From Crenobacter caeni (lineage in GTDB: Bacteria; Pseudomonadota; Gammaproteobacteria; Burkholderiales; Chromobacteriaceae), in contig NZ_JAAGAA010000013.1 in NCBI RefSeq assembly GCF_010435965.1, forward strand, positions 1 to 64,000: a stretch of DNA of 64,000 bases, read 5' to 3'. The position numbers were made by a program, and so were the translations under genes. Of this stretch, positions 8,094 to 16,622 are shown one piece after another (within the stretch, counting starts at the first letter, position 1; every line of letters starts with the position of its first letter). The notes below the pieces were generated by a model. It did not search any database, had not been told where the DNA came from, and was given only the letters and a program-made list of their open reading frames with translations.

Positions 8094-9401
8094 TCAATGA
8101 ATAGGCTCCAAGTCGGTTGCTACAGACTTGGCCAAGAGCGGAAACCCGCACCCCACTGGCAGCAACAACTCGTCCCGCTCCAGGTCGAACGGCACCACAT
8201 GCAAGCGCAGTCCGCCGCCAAAGTCGAAGGGATGCAAGGGACGCGCAAATTTCCGGTATGCCGGGTAGATCAGCGCCAGCTCGCCTTTTCCGTCCAGATA
8301 GCGCTGGCCATAGGCAAAGAGCTGGTAGAAGTCGGCCTGACTCAAACCGTACTTGCCATCCCGGTCGCTGCTATCCAGCCGCTTCCACTTTGTATCGAGC
8401 ACCCAGCGCATGCTGCCCTGTTCGATCAGCAAATCCGGCTGCAGCTGGAACATCTTTTTGCCCAGATGAGTACACAGTGCGTCGCTGCTTGCTTGCGTGG
8501 TTAGCCGCGCCCCCGGCAGCAAGCGGCTGCGCACATGGCGGGCGACGTAGTCCTCGAACAGCTTCTCCATCGGAAACAGCAGGCTGATGCCGCGATAGTC
8601 TCCCGCTACCGCCTGCGGCATGTGGCGGTACAGAATCAGCTCGCACCAAGGCTTCACTGCCTGATAGTGCGCCATCAGCCGGTCATCCCGCCATTGCCTG
8701 AAGTCCGCTTCGGTATTCCGGCTGGCCGGCAGCTCGTGCAGCATGCCGGCCAGTTCGTGGGCCAGCCGCCAGTTGTCGGGGTCCTGGGTCGCCTTGCAAA
8801 CCAGCGCCAGCGCACTTTGCAGCAAGCGGTTTTCCGGACGATCCGGCAGAAAGACATCGTGGCGGATCTGGAAGTAATGGTCACGCCCGGGCGGCTGGCG
8901 CATCTGCCGCACCACATCGAGCTGGCCGCGCAGGTAGCGCTGTTCTTCCTCGATGCGCTGGTAATCAAAACGCAGGCCGCGCTTGACCAGTTGTTCCAGC
9001 GCCCGCAGGAACTCTCGCATCACCCACTCGGACAGCGGAGTATCGAACAGCTGCAATCCCGCCTCTTGTGCTTCGCGCGGCGACAGATCCAGCGCGCTGG
9101 CGATCAGCTTGCAAAGCAGCCGGCGGGATGACGTCTCGCAGTCGCCTTCGTCGTGGTGCTTGGGCAGGATCTCGATCACCTGACCACACGGGCTTTCCAA
9201 CACGCCGACGTAGCTGTCCAGCCGCAGGCACTGCCGGCCTTCCAGTTGCATCAACTGGGCACCCGAGCGGCGGAAGCCCGCCATCAGCTCGCATAGCCAG
9301 GCGAAGGCTGATGGGCTGACCTGGGCTTCGTCCAGCGTGTTACGCGGCAGCGGAGCTGTGGTCAGCCGGGCATACTCACGAACTACGATGAGTGAACTCA
9401 T
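8094..9401 (-). CDS. mcrC: McrC, nuclease subunit of the McrBC restriction system
   Basis: McrC supplies the nuclease and stimulates the McrB GTPase in modification-dependent restriction. The 435-residue protein has the expected N-terminal beta-rich region (LESPCGQVIEILPK near residue 70). Its C-terminal PD-(D/E)xK nuclease shows as QPDLLIE followed by VLDTKWK, giving the Asp and the Asp-x-Lys pair around residues 325-345. Its ATG overlaps the mcrB stop codon by four bases (ATGA), so the two subunits are translationally coupled. Confidence 0.93.
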   Translation of the reverse strand: MSSLIVVREYARLTTAPLPRNTLDEAQVSPSAFAWLCELMAGFRRSGAQLMQLEGRQCLRLDSYVGVLESPCGQVIEILPKHHDEGDCETSSRRLLCKLIASALDLSPREAQEAGLQLFDTPLSEWVMREFLRALEQLVKRGLRFDYQRIEEEQRYLRGQLDVVRQMRQPPGRDHYFQIRHDVFLPDRPENRLLQSALALVCKATQDPDNWRLAHELAGMLHELPASRNTEADFRQWRDDRLMAHYQAVKPWCELILYRHMPQAVAGDYRGISLLFPMEKLFEDYVARHVRSRLLPGARLTTQASSDALCTHLGKKMFQLQPDLLIEQGSMRWVLDTKWKRLDSSDRDGKYGLSQADFYQLFAYGQRYLDGKGELALIYPAYRKFARPLHPFDFGGGLRLHVVPFDLERDELLLPVGCGFPLLAKSVATDLEPIH

Positions 9402-11380
9402 CCAGCTGTGGCCATCTCGGGCGAGGCTGCCGCGACAGCCGTGTCTTGCTGTGCCTCAGATTGCCCACCGGCAATCCCCGCGTACGCCGCGCGCTTATCA
9501 AAAGCACTCTCGTTGAGTTGCCATTGTGGCGTCTGGCGCAGCTTGTCTTGCACGCCGGGGAACAGGCCGGCCAGCCCCAGCGCCTTGTCTTCCACGATGA
9601 ATGCTACATCATCGGTCTTGCTCTGATCGTTCAAAACCCAGCGAATGCGCTCCCAGTCCTCGAAGAAATATTCCTGCAGCAGCGGCAGGATGGATTGGCG
9701 GAAGATCGCAGAAAGCCGCGAGAGTGTCGGGTCATCCTGCAGCGGCATGAAGTAGGCGTGGCCGAGACAGTGATCAGCGTTGAGCAGTAAGGTAATGCGC
9801 TGGTTCATCACCCGAAGCATCTGGCCGATGTTCACGCCTTCCACCTCCACCCCGTCCAGCAGCTCGGGCTTTGGCGGCATTTCGATGAAGGTGAAGCGGC
9901 GGCGCAGCGCCAGATCCAGCCCGGCGAGTGAGCGGTCGGCGGTATTCATGGTGCCGATCAGGTAGACGTTGTCCGGCACCTTGAATGCTTGTTTCGAATA
10001 CGGCAGCGTCACCTCCAGCGCCTCGGCCGCGCCGGCACGCTTGGACGGCTCGATCAGGGTGATCAGCTCGCCAAAGATGCGCGAGATATTGCCACGGTTG
10101 ATCTCGTCGATCACCAGTACGCGTGCGTCCTGGCTGGTGGCTGCCGCATCCATAGCCTGTGGCTGCAACAGCTTTTCCAGCTTGAACGCGTCCAGAGAAG
10201 GGCTGCGCAATTCGTACAAGGTCATCTGGCTGAACTGGCCGTTCAGCAGTGCCGTATACGGCAAGGACGGACTGTACTGGCGCAACCACTTGACTGGCCT
10301 CATCTGCACATAATCACTGTCCTGCCCTGGATTGCTCTTGTGGCTGTAGTCGCCGGTTATCTCGCCGATGGCGCGCAACTTGAAGTTGCCATCGCTGACC
10401 ACCACCAAATCGCCGGTCTTCATTCGGGTGGCAAAGGCCGTCACGCTGGTCAGGTTGTAATCGGTGTTGCCGGTCAGCGGTATGCCTGCTGCCTCGAATC
10501 GTTGCCGGATCGCTTGGCGGTCAGTACAGCCGGTGAAGTCGAGGCCTCCACCGTAGCCCAGCAGTACATAACCATTCTCGATGCACTCGTCGAAGACCCC
10601 TGCGTCGCTGCCCTGAGTGTTACCGAGTGACATTTTCCAGACTGTCCGTCCCGCAACGTCTAGAGGCGCATCCGTCTGGCGGGTGACTTTTACGTCTGCC
10701 AGTTCGCACAGACTCTTGAATACGCCGTCGACCACCTGGTAGCGGATCTGTCCGCTGGTTTCGTCCGTCTCCGCCCGCAGCCCCTCGACAAAATCCTCGT
10801 AACTGAAGCTCTGGTGGAAGGTGACAAAGCGGATGCGGTCTTCGGCGCACAACTGGTCGAAGCGATCCTTCAGCGTTTCACGTGCCTGCGACTTTTCTTC
10901 CAGCGAAACCGCTGTAGCCAGCGCCGCGTCGTAATCCCCCACTACTGCCGGGTCGAGAATCTTCAGAGAAGCACGGATGGTTTCGTAGGTCTTGCCAGTG
11001 CCTGGCGGTCCGTACAGGATCTGGTTCAAGGGAAGAGGTAGCCCCGCCTCTGCCGGGTCGGAAAAGAAGCTTTCCAGCGTTGGGCCTTGGGCTAAAACGC
11101 TACCGCCTCCCTGTATCAGGGCAACGTAATCCCGCCAGTGTCGCAAGGCGTTGCTGGCAGCCCAACTGCCATAGTTTCCCTGCGCCTGATCAACCCCTCC
11201 TTGAGCATAACGGACCAACAACGCGTCCAGCTCATCCAGTTGGGTGAGCGTGAACAGATCCTGGCCGCAATGCTTGGACAGATGGTTCAAGCCGGAGCAA
11301 TAGCTATTGATGGTATTGGGTTGCAGGTTGCGCTGAGCTTTCAGGTAGTGCTGATAGCCGCTCTTGTCTGGCGAGGTCAT
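9398..11380 (-). CDS. mcrB: McrB-family AAA+ GTPase with inserted recognition-like domain
   Basis: McrB forms the GTP-driven ring that loads McrC. In this 660-residue protein the Walker A is GPPGTGK (124-130), Walker B VLVIDEINRG (421-430), the McrB-type MNTADRS sensor is near 478-484 and the arginine finger RRRF is at 493-496. About 190 residues (roughly 230-415) are inserted between Walker A and Walker B; their GYVLLGYGGG, GDLVVVSDG and RAIGEITG strands look like an EVE/PUA-type base-reading fold. Residues 9-90 (YLKAQRNLQPNTINSY) resemble a tyrosine-recombinase core-binding domain. I chose the ATG at 11380, which has an AAGGAA site. Domain identities other than the AAA module are inference. 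Confidence 0.92.
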   Translation of the reverse strand: MTSPDKSGYQHYLKAQRNLQPNTINSYCSGLNHLSKHCGQDLFTLTQLDELDALLVRYAQGGVDQAQGNYGSWAASNALRHWRDYVALIQGGGSVLAQGPTLESFFSDPAEAGLPLPLNQILYGPPGTGKTYETIRASLKILDPAVVGDYDAALATAVSLEEKSQARETLKDRFDQLCAEDRIRFVTFHQSFSYEDFVEGLRAETDETSGQIRYQVVDGVFKSLCELADVKVTRQTDAPLDVAGRTVWKMSLGNTQGSDAGVFDECIENGYVLLGYGGGLDFTGCTDRQAIRQRFEAAGIPLTGNTDYNLTSVTAFATRMKTGDLVVVSDGNFKLRAIGEITGDYSHKSNPGQDSDYVQMRPVKWLRQYSPSLPYTALLNGQFSQMTLYELRSPSLDAFKLEKLLQPQAMDAAATSQDARVLVIDEINRGNISRIFGELITLIEPSKRAGAAEALEVTLPYSKQAFKVPDNVYLIGTMNTADRSLAGLDLALRRRFTFIEMPPKPELLDGVEVEGVNIGQMLRVMNQRITLLLNADHCLGHAYFMPLQDDPTLSRLSAIFRQSILPLLQEYFFEDWERIRWVLNDQSKTDDVAFIVEDKALGLAGLFPGVQDKLRQTPQWQLNESAFDKRAAYAGIAGGQSEAQQDTAVAAASPEMATAG

Positions 11381-11511
11381 GGCAGTTCCTTGCAAAGTTT
11401 GACTTCGACATCCGGCAGCCACAAATGGCCGGAGAGCAGGCGTGCGGTCGGGTGGGTGAGCCGCGCAGCGGCGTAACCCACCGGCGCGGGTGGCACTTTG
11501 GGTTTGTTCAT
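11377..11511 (-). CDS. 44-residue linker ORF coupled to hsdS and mcrB
   Basis: An ATG at 11511 overlaps the hsdS stop (ATGA) and the stop overlaps the mcrB ATG (ATGA), so ribosomes could read straight through hsdS, this ORF and mcrB. The peptide (GYAAARLTHPTARLLSG) is encoded largely by a palindromic repeat at 11451-11482 and shows no domain. It may act only as a translational bridge or be an artefact of repeat insertion. Confidence 0.4.
   Translation of the reverse strand: MNKPKVPPAPVGYAAARLTHPTARLLSGHLWLPDVEVKLCKELP
11451..11482. repeat. Palindromic REP-like repeat between hsdS and mcrB
   Basis: The arms GGTGGGT...GCCGC and GCGGC...ACCCACC flank a GCA centre. This is the same design as the repeats at 50448-50483, 51779-51808, 51862-51897 and 51989-52020. 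It is the only copy inside the mobile element. Confidence 0.65.
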
Positions 11512-12860
11512 GCGCCGGCCTCCTCGATCAGCGTCTCGGCCTCCGACAGCCGCAACTGGCCGGAGATCAGGCGCGGCAGCAGGGTGTCGCGCAGGGTGGA
11601 GAGGGTTTGGGCTTGATCTATGTTGTGCGAAATTGAGCACTCAAAATGTCCCACCAATTTCTCGAATGCAATCAGTACAGCCGTACTTGGCTGCAACACC
11701 GGCACAGCTTCTAGAATGCTTGTATTCAAATTTGGCATAGTAGCGCCAACAGCATGTCTAACAAGCCATTCTCGGCTAGCCGCCTGATCTAACGATCTTG
11801 ACAGGAATGAAGAGGATGGGAAGCCTTTACCAGGCCGTACCAACAGACAACCTGTCCCACATAGCCAGCCGGATTCCTTACCTCCAATCAATGCATGCTT
11901 TTCTACATCACCACGACGACTAAACACGATGTCGCCATTTTTCAAATAATGTTTAGCCAGCCTTAAGGCATCGCCTTTTCCGATTTTTGCCGTTGTCGAC
12001 TGCTCCACCCTGCGGCTAACAATGTCTCTTGGCATCACAACTGGAATACCCTCGGCCACATAATCAGAGGCATGCAACTGGCTCCCGAATGGGCCAGTTT
12101 GAATTAACCCTCCATATCTTCTGCAAATATCACCAAGGACGGAGGCCTCCCACCCCTCCGGCACCAACCCCTGCGCGGTCTCGGTGAAGGTGGACGGGAA
12201 CAGCGCCTGCAGCTCCGGCGGCAGGGTGGCGGGGCGGGTGCCGGCGTTGGCGTGGATGGGGTCGAAGTCGACGAACCACGACTTGAACAGCGCCTGCGCG
12301 ATGGCTTCCAGCGTGGCGTTGGTTTCGCGCAGCAGAGCGATGCGGTCGTCGAGGGCTGACAGAACGTCAGCAGATGCCTTTTGCTCTCTGATTGGAGGAC
12401 ATGGGACTTTAAAGTCCTCAATCATCCCTTTTGTCAAAGCGTTTCTAGTTGCCCCAGCTGCAGCTAAGCCGAGCATCAAATCTTGCTGATACGGCGAAGC
12501 CAAAAAATAGCGCAGGAAACGACTATCGAAAACGGATGGATTTGGCCGGACGATTGCAACGTGTTGGTTAACACGAGCAGGCAGGTATTGCGAATGTGCT
12601 AAGCAGACACGGGCAACCGAATCACCAGTTATGTTCAGCAAGACATCTCCAGCCTCAACAGAAACACCATCAAGCTTTTTCGCTTGATCGGTACTAATGA
12701 AGGCTAATCCGGCTGGTTTAAACCCGTCGTTATAGACGTTTTGGCTGCGAATTAGCGTAAATGGGCCTGAGTCGAGGTAAGCGTCTTTGCCACCTTTGGG
12801 CGTCGCACCGCTTCCAATCTTTAGGCAATGATCTCCGAGACGACGCCACTCAAAACTCAT
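11508..12860 (-). CDS. hsdS: Type I restriction-modification specificity subunit S (HsdS)
   Basis: HsdS chooses the bipartite DNA target for the HsdM methyltransferase and HsdR nuclease. The 450-residue protein has two target-recognition domains (about 1-165 and 225-395). They are separated by the conserved helical spacer ([18 protein letters not shown], about residues 170-190) and followed by a second helical repeat ([17 protein letters not shown]). The ATG at 12860 overlaps hsdM by 11 bases and follows a GGGGGG stretch; a TTG at 12866 is an alternative. Its recognition-domain DNA has lower GC than hsdM or hsdR, as is common for exchangeable TRDs. The target sequence cannot be read from the protein. 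Confidence 0.94.
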   Translation of the reverse strand: MSFEWRRLGDHCLKIGSGATPKGGKDAYLDSGPFTLIRSQNVYNDGFKPAGLAFISTDQAKKLDGVSVEAGDVLLNITGDSVARVCLAHSQYLPARVNQHVAIVRPNPSVFDSRFLRYFLASPYQQDLMLGLAAAGATRNALTKGMIEDFKVPCPPIREQKASADVLSALDDRIALLRETNATLEAIAQALFKSWFVDFDPIHANAGTRPATLPPELQALFPSTFTETAQGLVPEGWEASVLGDICRRYGGLIQTGPFGSQLHASDYVAEGIPVVMPRDIVSRRVEQSTTAKIGKGDALRLAKHYLKNGDIVFSRRGDVEKHALIGGKESGWLCGTGCLLVRPGKGFPSSSFLSRSLDQAASREWLVRHAVGATMPNLNTSILEAVPVLQPSTAVLIAFEKLVGHFECSISHNIDQAQTLSTLRDTLLPRLISGQLRLSEAETLIEEAGA

Positions 12861-14400
12861 ACCCAATCCCCCCCAGCTTGTGGCGGATCAGCTGATCCAG
12901 CTCCGCGCCCTTGGCCATCTGCTCGGCCAGCTTCGCGGTCAGCGCCGCCATCTTCTCCTCGAACGCCTCGTCGTCATCCTCTACCGCTTCTGCGCCGACG
13001 TAGCGGCCGGGGGTGAGCACATGGCCGTGTTCGGCGATCTCGGCGAGGGTAACGCTCTTGCAGTAGCCGGGGATGTCCTCGTACGCCGCCTCACCTTCAC
13101 CGCGCCACGCCTTGACGGTGGCGGCGATGCGTTCGATGGCGTCGTCGGCCAGTTCCGCCTGCACGCGGCTGATCATGCTGCCGAGCTTCCTCGCGTCGAT
13201 GAACAGCACTTCGCCCTGGCGGGTAGCCTTGCCCTTGGCGAGGAACCACAGGCAGGCCGGGATCTGGGTGTTGAAGAACAGCTGGCCGGGCAGCGCGACC
13301 ATCACTTCGACCACGTCGGCGTCGACCATGGCGCGGCGGATGTCGCCCTCGCTGTTTTGCGTCGAACTCATGCTGCCGTTGGCGAGCACGATGCCGGCGC
13401 GGCCACCTGCTTTCAGGTGGTACAGCATGTGCTGCAGCCAGGCGTAGTTGGCGTTGCCTTGCGGCGGGGTGCCGTACACCCAGCGCGGGTCGCCTTCCAG
13501 CGAACCATGCCACCAGTCGCTGATATTGAACGGCGGGTTGGCGAGGATGAAGTCGGCGCGCAGGTCCGGGTGCTGGTTGCGGGTGAAAGTGTCGCCCGGT
13601 TCGCGGCCGAGGTTGAAGTCGATGCCGCGGATGGCAAGGTTCATCGCCGCCAGACGCCAGGTGGTGGGGTTGGATTCCTGGCCGTAGATGGCCACATCGC
13701 CCAGCTTGCCGCCGTGTGCTTCGATGAATTTTTCGGATTGCACGAACATGCCGCCGGAGCCGCAGCACGGGTCGTACACCTTGCCCTGGTGCGGGTCGAG
13801 CACCGCCACCAGTGTTTTCACGATGGACTGCGGGGTGTAGAACTGGCCGCCCTTCTTGCCTTCGGCGCTGGCGAACTGGCCGAGGAAGTATTCGTACACC
13901 TGCCCTAGAATATCGCGTGCCTGGCTCTGGTCCTGCCCGAAGCCGATGGTGGAGATCAGATCGACCAGCTCGCCCAGCTTGCCGTCCGGCAGTGGTGCGC
14001 GCGCGTAGCGTTTGTCGAGGATGCCCTTCAGGCGCGGGTTGTCCGCTTCGATCAGCGCCAGCGCGTCGTCGATACGTTTGCCGATGTCGGCCTGCTTGGC
14101 GTTGGCGCGCAGCGCCTCCCAGCGCGCGGCCTCCGGCACCCAGAACACGTTCACCTCGCGGTAGTAGTCGCGCTCTTCCAGCTCTTCGGCGATCAGTTCG
14201 GCGTCCGCGTCGTGCAGGAAGTATTCGTCCTGCTCGTCGGTAAAGCGGCGGGTCAGCTCGTCGCGCCGCGCCTGGAAGGTGTCGGACACGAACTTGAGGA
14301 AGATCAGGCCGAGCACCAGGTGCTTGTATTCGGCCGCGTCCACGTTGGCGCGCAGCTTGTCGGCGGCGGCCCACAGGGTTTTCTGGATGTCGTCGAGCAT
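12850..14400 (-). CDS. hsdM: Type I restriction-modification DNA methyltransferase (HsdM)
   Basis: HsdM methylates adenine in the HsdS target and protects host DNA. The 516-residue protein has an N-terminal HsdM_N helical domain (1-150). The N6-adenine methyltransferase core has S-adenosylmethionine motif [11 protein letters not shown] (210-219) and catalytic motif IV NPPF (288-291). The ATG at 14400 is used; the frame stays open upstream but only into the WYL gene. It starts 10 bases after the WYL gene ends, so regulator and methylase share a transcript. Confidence 0.96.
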   Translation of the reverse strand: MLDDIQKTLWAAADKLRANVDAAEYKHLVLGLIFLKFVSDTFQARRDELTRRFTDEQDEYFLHDADAELIAEELEERDYYREVNVFWVPEAARWEALRANAKQADIGKRIDDALALIEADNPRLKGILDKRYARAPLPDGKLGELVDLISTIGFGQDQSQARDILGQVYEYFLGQFASAEGKKGGQFYTPQSIVKTLVAVLDPHQGKVYDPCCGSGGMFVQSEKFIEAHGGKLGDVAIYGQESNPTTWRLAAMNLAIRGIDFNLGREPGDTFTRNQHPDLRADFILANPPFNISDWWHGSLEGDPRWVYGTPPQGNANYAWLQHMLYHLKAGGRAGIVLANGSMSSTQNSEGDIRRAMVDADVVEVMVALPGQLFFNTQIPACLWFLAKGKATRQGEVLFIDARKLGSMISRVQAELADDAIERIAATVKAWRGEGEAAYEDIPGYCKSVTLAEIAEHGHVLTPGRYVGAEAVEDDDEAFEEKMAALTAKLAEQMAKGAELDQLIRHKLGGIGYEF

Positions 14401-14410
14401 GGTGGTCTTT

Positions 14411-15322
14411 CTATCGGAATTCGGGGTGTTCGGCGGCAGCAGCCGGCCAGCCGGGAGCGAGTACGGCGCTGTCGACGCCGGCCAGCACGTCAGGGTTGGC
14501 CAGCCACAGCCGGCAGGCCGGGTCTTTGCTTGCGGCATCGGGCGAAGCGTCGACGTTCCAGCGGCGCAGCAAATAGCCCGCACTGACGGCGCGTACCGGC
14601 AGCGAGAGCCGGCCGTCTGCCAGCGCGTAGTCGAGCGCGGCAACGGCGGGGTGTCCCAGGCGCGGGTGCGGCACCAGCTCAAGGGTGAGCAGGGTCTGCC
14701 ACTGGCGATCGGCTGCCGGCTGTTCGTGCGGTGCCGGGGTTTCGGCCAGCAGCTCGGCACTCAGGATGCGGGTGAGCACCAGGTCGATAAACGCACCGCG
14801 CAGCCGGTCGAAGGCGCGCACATGCCAGCGCAGGCCGCTGTCGACCAGCGCGTGCGGGGCGATCAAGCGCTCCTGCTCGCCGCTGCTTTCCGAGTGGTAA
14901 CGGATGCGCATGAGGCGCTGCTGGCGGATCGCGCGGCTGACCGCGGCGAGGATGGGTAGCTGCGGCCGGTTGAGCAGTGCCGGGTAGTCGCCCGGCAGCA
15001 AGGCAGCGCCGACCGCCTCGATGCTGTACGGCTCGCCCTGCATCAGCGCGGCTAGCACTTGCTCCAGCCGGTGCCCGAACAGCGGCGCGAAACCCGGCTG
15101 GATGAAATAGGCTTTGCTCGACGGGTCAAGCAAGAGGTTGTCCGGCGCAAGCTGCCGGTACAAGGCAAAGTCGCGGGTGGCTACCGCCGGCGCGACATCG
15201 AAACGCGCCATCAGGTCGGCGCGCCGCACTTCGCCGAGAAAGTACAGGCAGAACTCGAGAAAACTCAGCCGCTGACGCTGATTGTGGGTGAGTTGCCCCA
15301 GGTTGGCGGGGATGGTGTCCAT
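14411..15322 (-). CDS. WYL-domain transcriptional regulator (BrxR/CapW-like)
   Basis: This 303-residue protein has an N-terminal winged-helix segment (about 10-75, [25 protein letters not shown] region), a central WYL domain (about 130-200, with [11 protein letters not shown] and the ligand-pocket region) and a C-terminal WCX-like domain. Proteins of this layout (BrxR, CapW) repress BREX, CBASS and related defence operons and are thought to respond to an infection-linked ligand. It is the first gene of the hsdMS-mcrBC-MATE-hsdR operon. A palindrome at 15353-15373, 30 bases upstream of its ATG, is a candidate operator. Confidence 0.85.
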   Translation of the reverse strand: MDTIPANLGQLTHNQRQRLSFLEFCLYFLGEVRRADLMARFDVAPAVATRDFALYRQLAPDNLLLDPSSKAYFIQPGFAPLFGHRLEQVLAALMQGEPYSIEAVGAALLPGDYPALLNRPQLPILAAVSRAIRQQRLMRIRYHSESSGEQERLIAPHALVDSGLRWHVRAFDRLRGAFIDLVLTRILSAELLAETPAPHEQPAADRQWQTLLTLELVPHPRLGHPAVAALDYALADGRLSLPVRAVSAGYLLRRWNVDASPDAASKDPACRLWLANPDVLAGVDSAVLAPGWPAAAAEHPEFR

Positions 15323-15352
15323 GGCAGTTGCCAGTCAGTCAATACAAGGGCA

Positions 15353-15373
15353 TTGTGCCATGCGACGGCACAA
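15353..15373. promoter_or_regulatory. Candidate WYL-regulator operator
   Basis: Perfect 7-base arms TTGTGCC and GGCACAA are separated by 7 bases, 30 bases upstream of the WYL gene start. A dimeric winged-helix repressor would bind such a site. The assignment to the WYL protein is inferred from position. Confidence 0.5.
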
Positions 15374-15465
15374 ATATCATCATTTTGATTAGATTGAACT
15401 GGTTGAACGGCTCGGTGTGGCGTCCTTGCCAAGCCAGATAGCGCAGGCGGTGTGAGCACGCGTCT

Positions 15466-15795
15466 TCAGCGGATTACTGGCGTCCGCGCTTTCAAGCTGG
15501 CCAACTGGGCGAGCAGGGCCTGCTTTTGCTCGTCGTCCAGAGCGCCGAGTTGCTTGATGATCTGCGCGTCCAGCTCGTTTTCGCAGAAGAAGTACGCCAC
15601 CGGCACGCCGAGCTCATCGGCCATGCGTTTCATGGTGTCGTAGTCGGGCATGTGCTTGCCGGTTTCGTATTGGCTCATCCGTGCACTCGCGCTGTTGGGA
15701 TCCATGTCTAGCAGGATGCCCAGTTGCTGCTGGGTCAGGCCTCTGTCGAGGCGGGCAGCCTTGAGCCGCTCAGGGAGTGGGGAGTACTTGGGCAT
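15466..15795 (-). CDS. XRE-family helix-turn-helix regulator
   Basis: This 109-residue protein has a typical XRE DNA-binding domain (residues 8-70, with LTQQQLGILLDMDPN and YETGKHMPDYDTMKRMADELGV). A short helical tail (DEQKQALLAQLASL) probably serves dimerisation. It is transcribed away from the small HTH gene at 15886. The shared 90-base spacer carries overlapping promoters and phased CTAAG sites, so it likely represses itself and its neighbour. It ends 143 bases before the start of the WYL operon and may read into it. Confidence 0.9.
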   Translation of the reverse strand: MPKYSPLPERLKAARLDRGLTQQQLGILLDMDPNSASARMSQYETGKHMPDYDTMKRMADELGVPVAYFFCENELDAQIIKQLGALDDEQKQALLAQLASLKARTPVIR

Positions 15796-15822
15796 GTCGC
15801 AAAGTTCGTGGGTGCGCGATGC

Positions 15823-15871
15823 CTAAGATTTTCTTAGCTACCGAAGCTAAGATATACTAAGTATTTCTTAG
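15823..15871. promoter_or_regulatory. Divergent promoter region with phased CTAAG/CTTAG operators
   Basis: CTAAG or its complement CTTAG starts at 15823, 15833, 15847, 15857 and 15867, so spacing within each group is exactly 10 bases. The first pair makes the palindrome CTAAGATTTTCTTAG. The xre promoter is -35 TTGAAA (15878-15873) and -10 TATATC (15856-15851) on the minus strand. A plus-strand -10 TATACT (15853-15858) serves the small HTH gene. Bound repressor would cover both promoters. Confidence 0.65.
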
Positions 15872-15885
15872 ATTTCAACCGCATC

Positions 15886-16236
15886 ATGAAGCGACGCTAC
15901 CAGAACCAGTTCAAGATCGAGGCGCTACGCTACTTACGGAACGTGAAAAGCATCAGCAAGGCAGCCCGCAAGTTCGACGTGCACATGTCCACCCTGGCCT
16001 CCTGGCAACAAATCGGGTTAGAGACCTTCCTGCAACGAGAGCAGGCGAACCTGCTAGTGGATGCCCGAAATCAGGATGCGCGTGCATTGCTGCAGCGGAT
16101 TCAGCGCTTGGAGCAGGAAAATTCCGTCCTCCGGCAGACCGTCCGCCACTACTTCAACGAGTCGGATCGTGAAGGCTTTGCGACGGTACCGAAAGCGCAG
16201 GCCAGCCGAAATAACATGCGGCCCTTTGCGCGGTAG
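15886..16236 (+). CDS. Small HTH protein resembling an IS3-type OrfA, without OrfB
   Basis: This 116-residue protein has an N-terminal helix-turn-helix (RRYQNQFKIEALRYL through ISKAARKFDVHMSTLASW) and a leucine-zipper-like coil (ARALLQRIQRLEQENSVLRQ, about residues 65-90). This is the layout of IS3-family OrfA proteins. No OrfB integrase and no IS ends follow. It is divergent from the xre gene with shared operators, so it may be a domesticated regulator rather than a transposase part. There is no clear ribosome binding site before the ATG. Confidence 0.65.
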   Translation: MKRRYQNQFKIEALRYLRNVKSISKAARKFDVHMSTLASWQQIGLETFLQREQANLLVDARNQDARALLQRIQRLEQENSVLRQTVRHYFNESDREGFATVPKAQASRNNMRPFAR

Positions 16237-16622
16237 ACGGCCGCCACGCGATGAAAACGGTCAACGGCCGGGATACGCATCATCGCAAGAATCCAACCCT
16301 GCCTGCGCAGCGTTGAAGTTCTTCGCAAACCATGTCCCCAAAGTGCTGACGGCAACGTCGGCGTTTCATGCAAGCCGAACACCCTGGGGTGCTGCCCCAG
16401 ACCCCGCACTCGCCGTGAGGCAGCCGGGGTGGGTTAAAAACTCACCCACCCCAGCGGCCGGGAGTGTGGTCGCTACAGCGGCGTCAAGGGCTTTCGCGGC
16501 ATAAACGGGGGCCCTCCCACGGCAAGAAGCCGCCGCGGGCCCCTCCCATTTATTCCACGGTCCCTTGACCCGCCTTCGCTCATTTCATCACCTCACCACT
16601 GGCTTTTGGTCAAAACCAGCTT
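16237..16622. other. Gene-free region between cargo and recombinase operon
   Basis: No convincing gene was found in these 386 bases. It contains a perfect hairpin, GGGGTGGGT (16426-16434) and ACCCACCCC (16444-16452), plus a second GC-rich dyad around 16507-16548. Both lie in the path of convergent transcripts from the HTH gene and the gmtX-like gene and may act as terminators. Confidence 0.5.

Noticed and set aside
16426-16452. Another REP-family copy in the island
   Set aside because: The arms GGGGTGGGT/ACCCACCCC look similar but lack the GGC/GCC stem core, so it is treated as a hairpin or terminator only.
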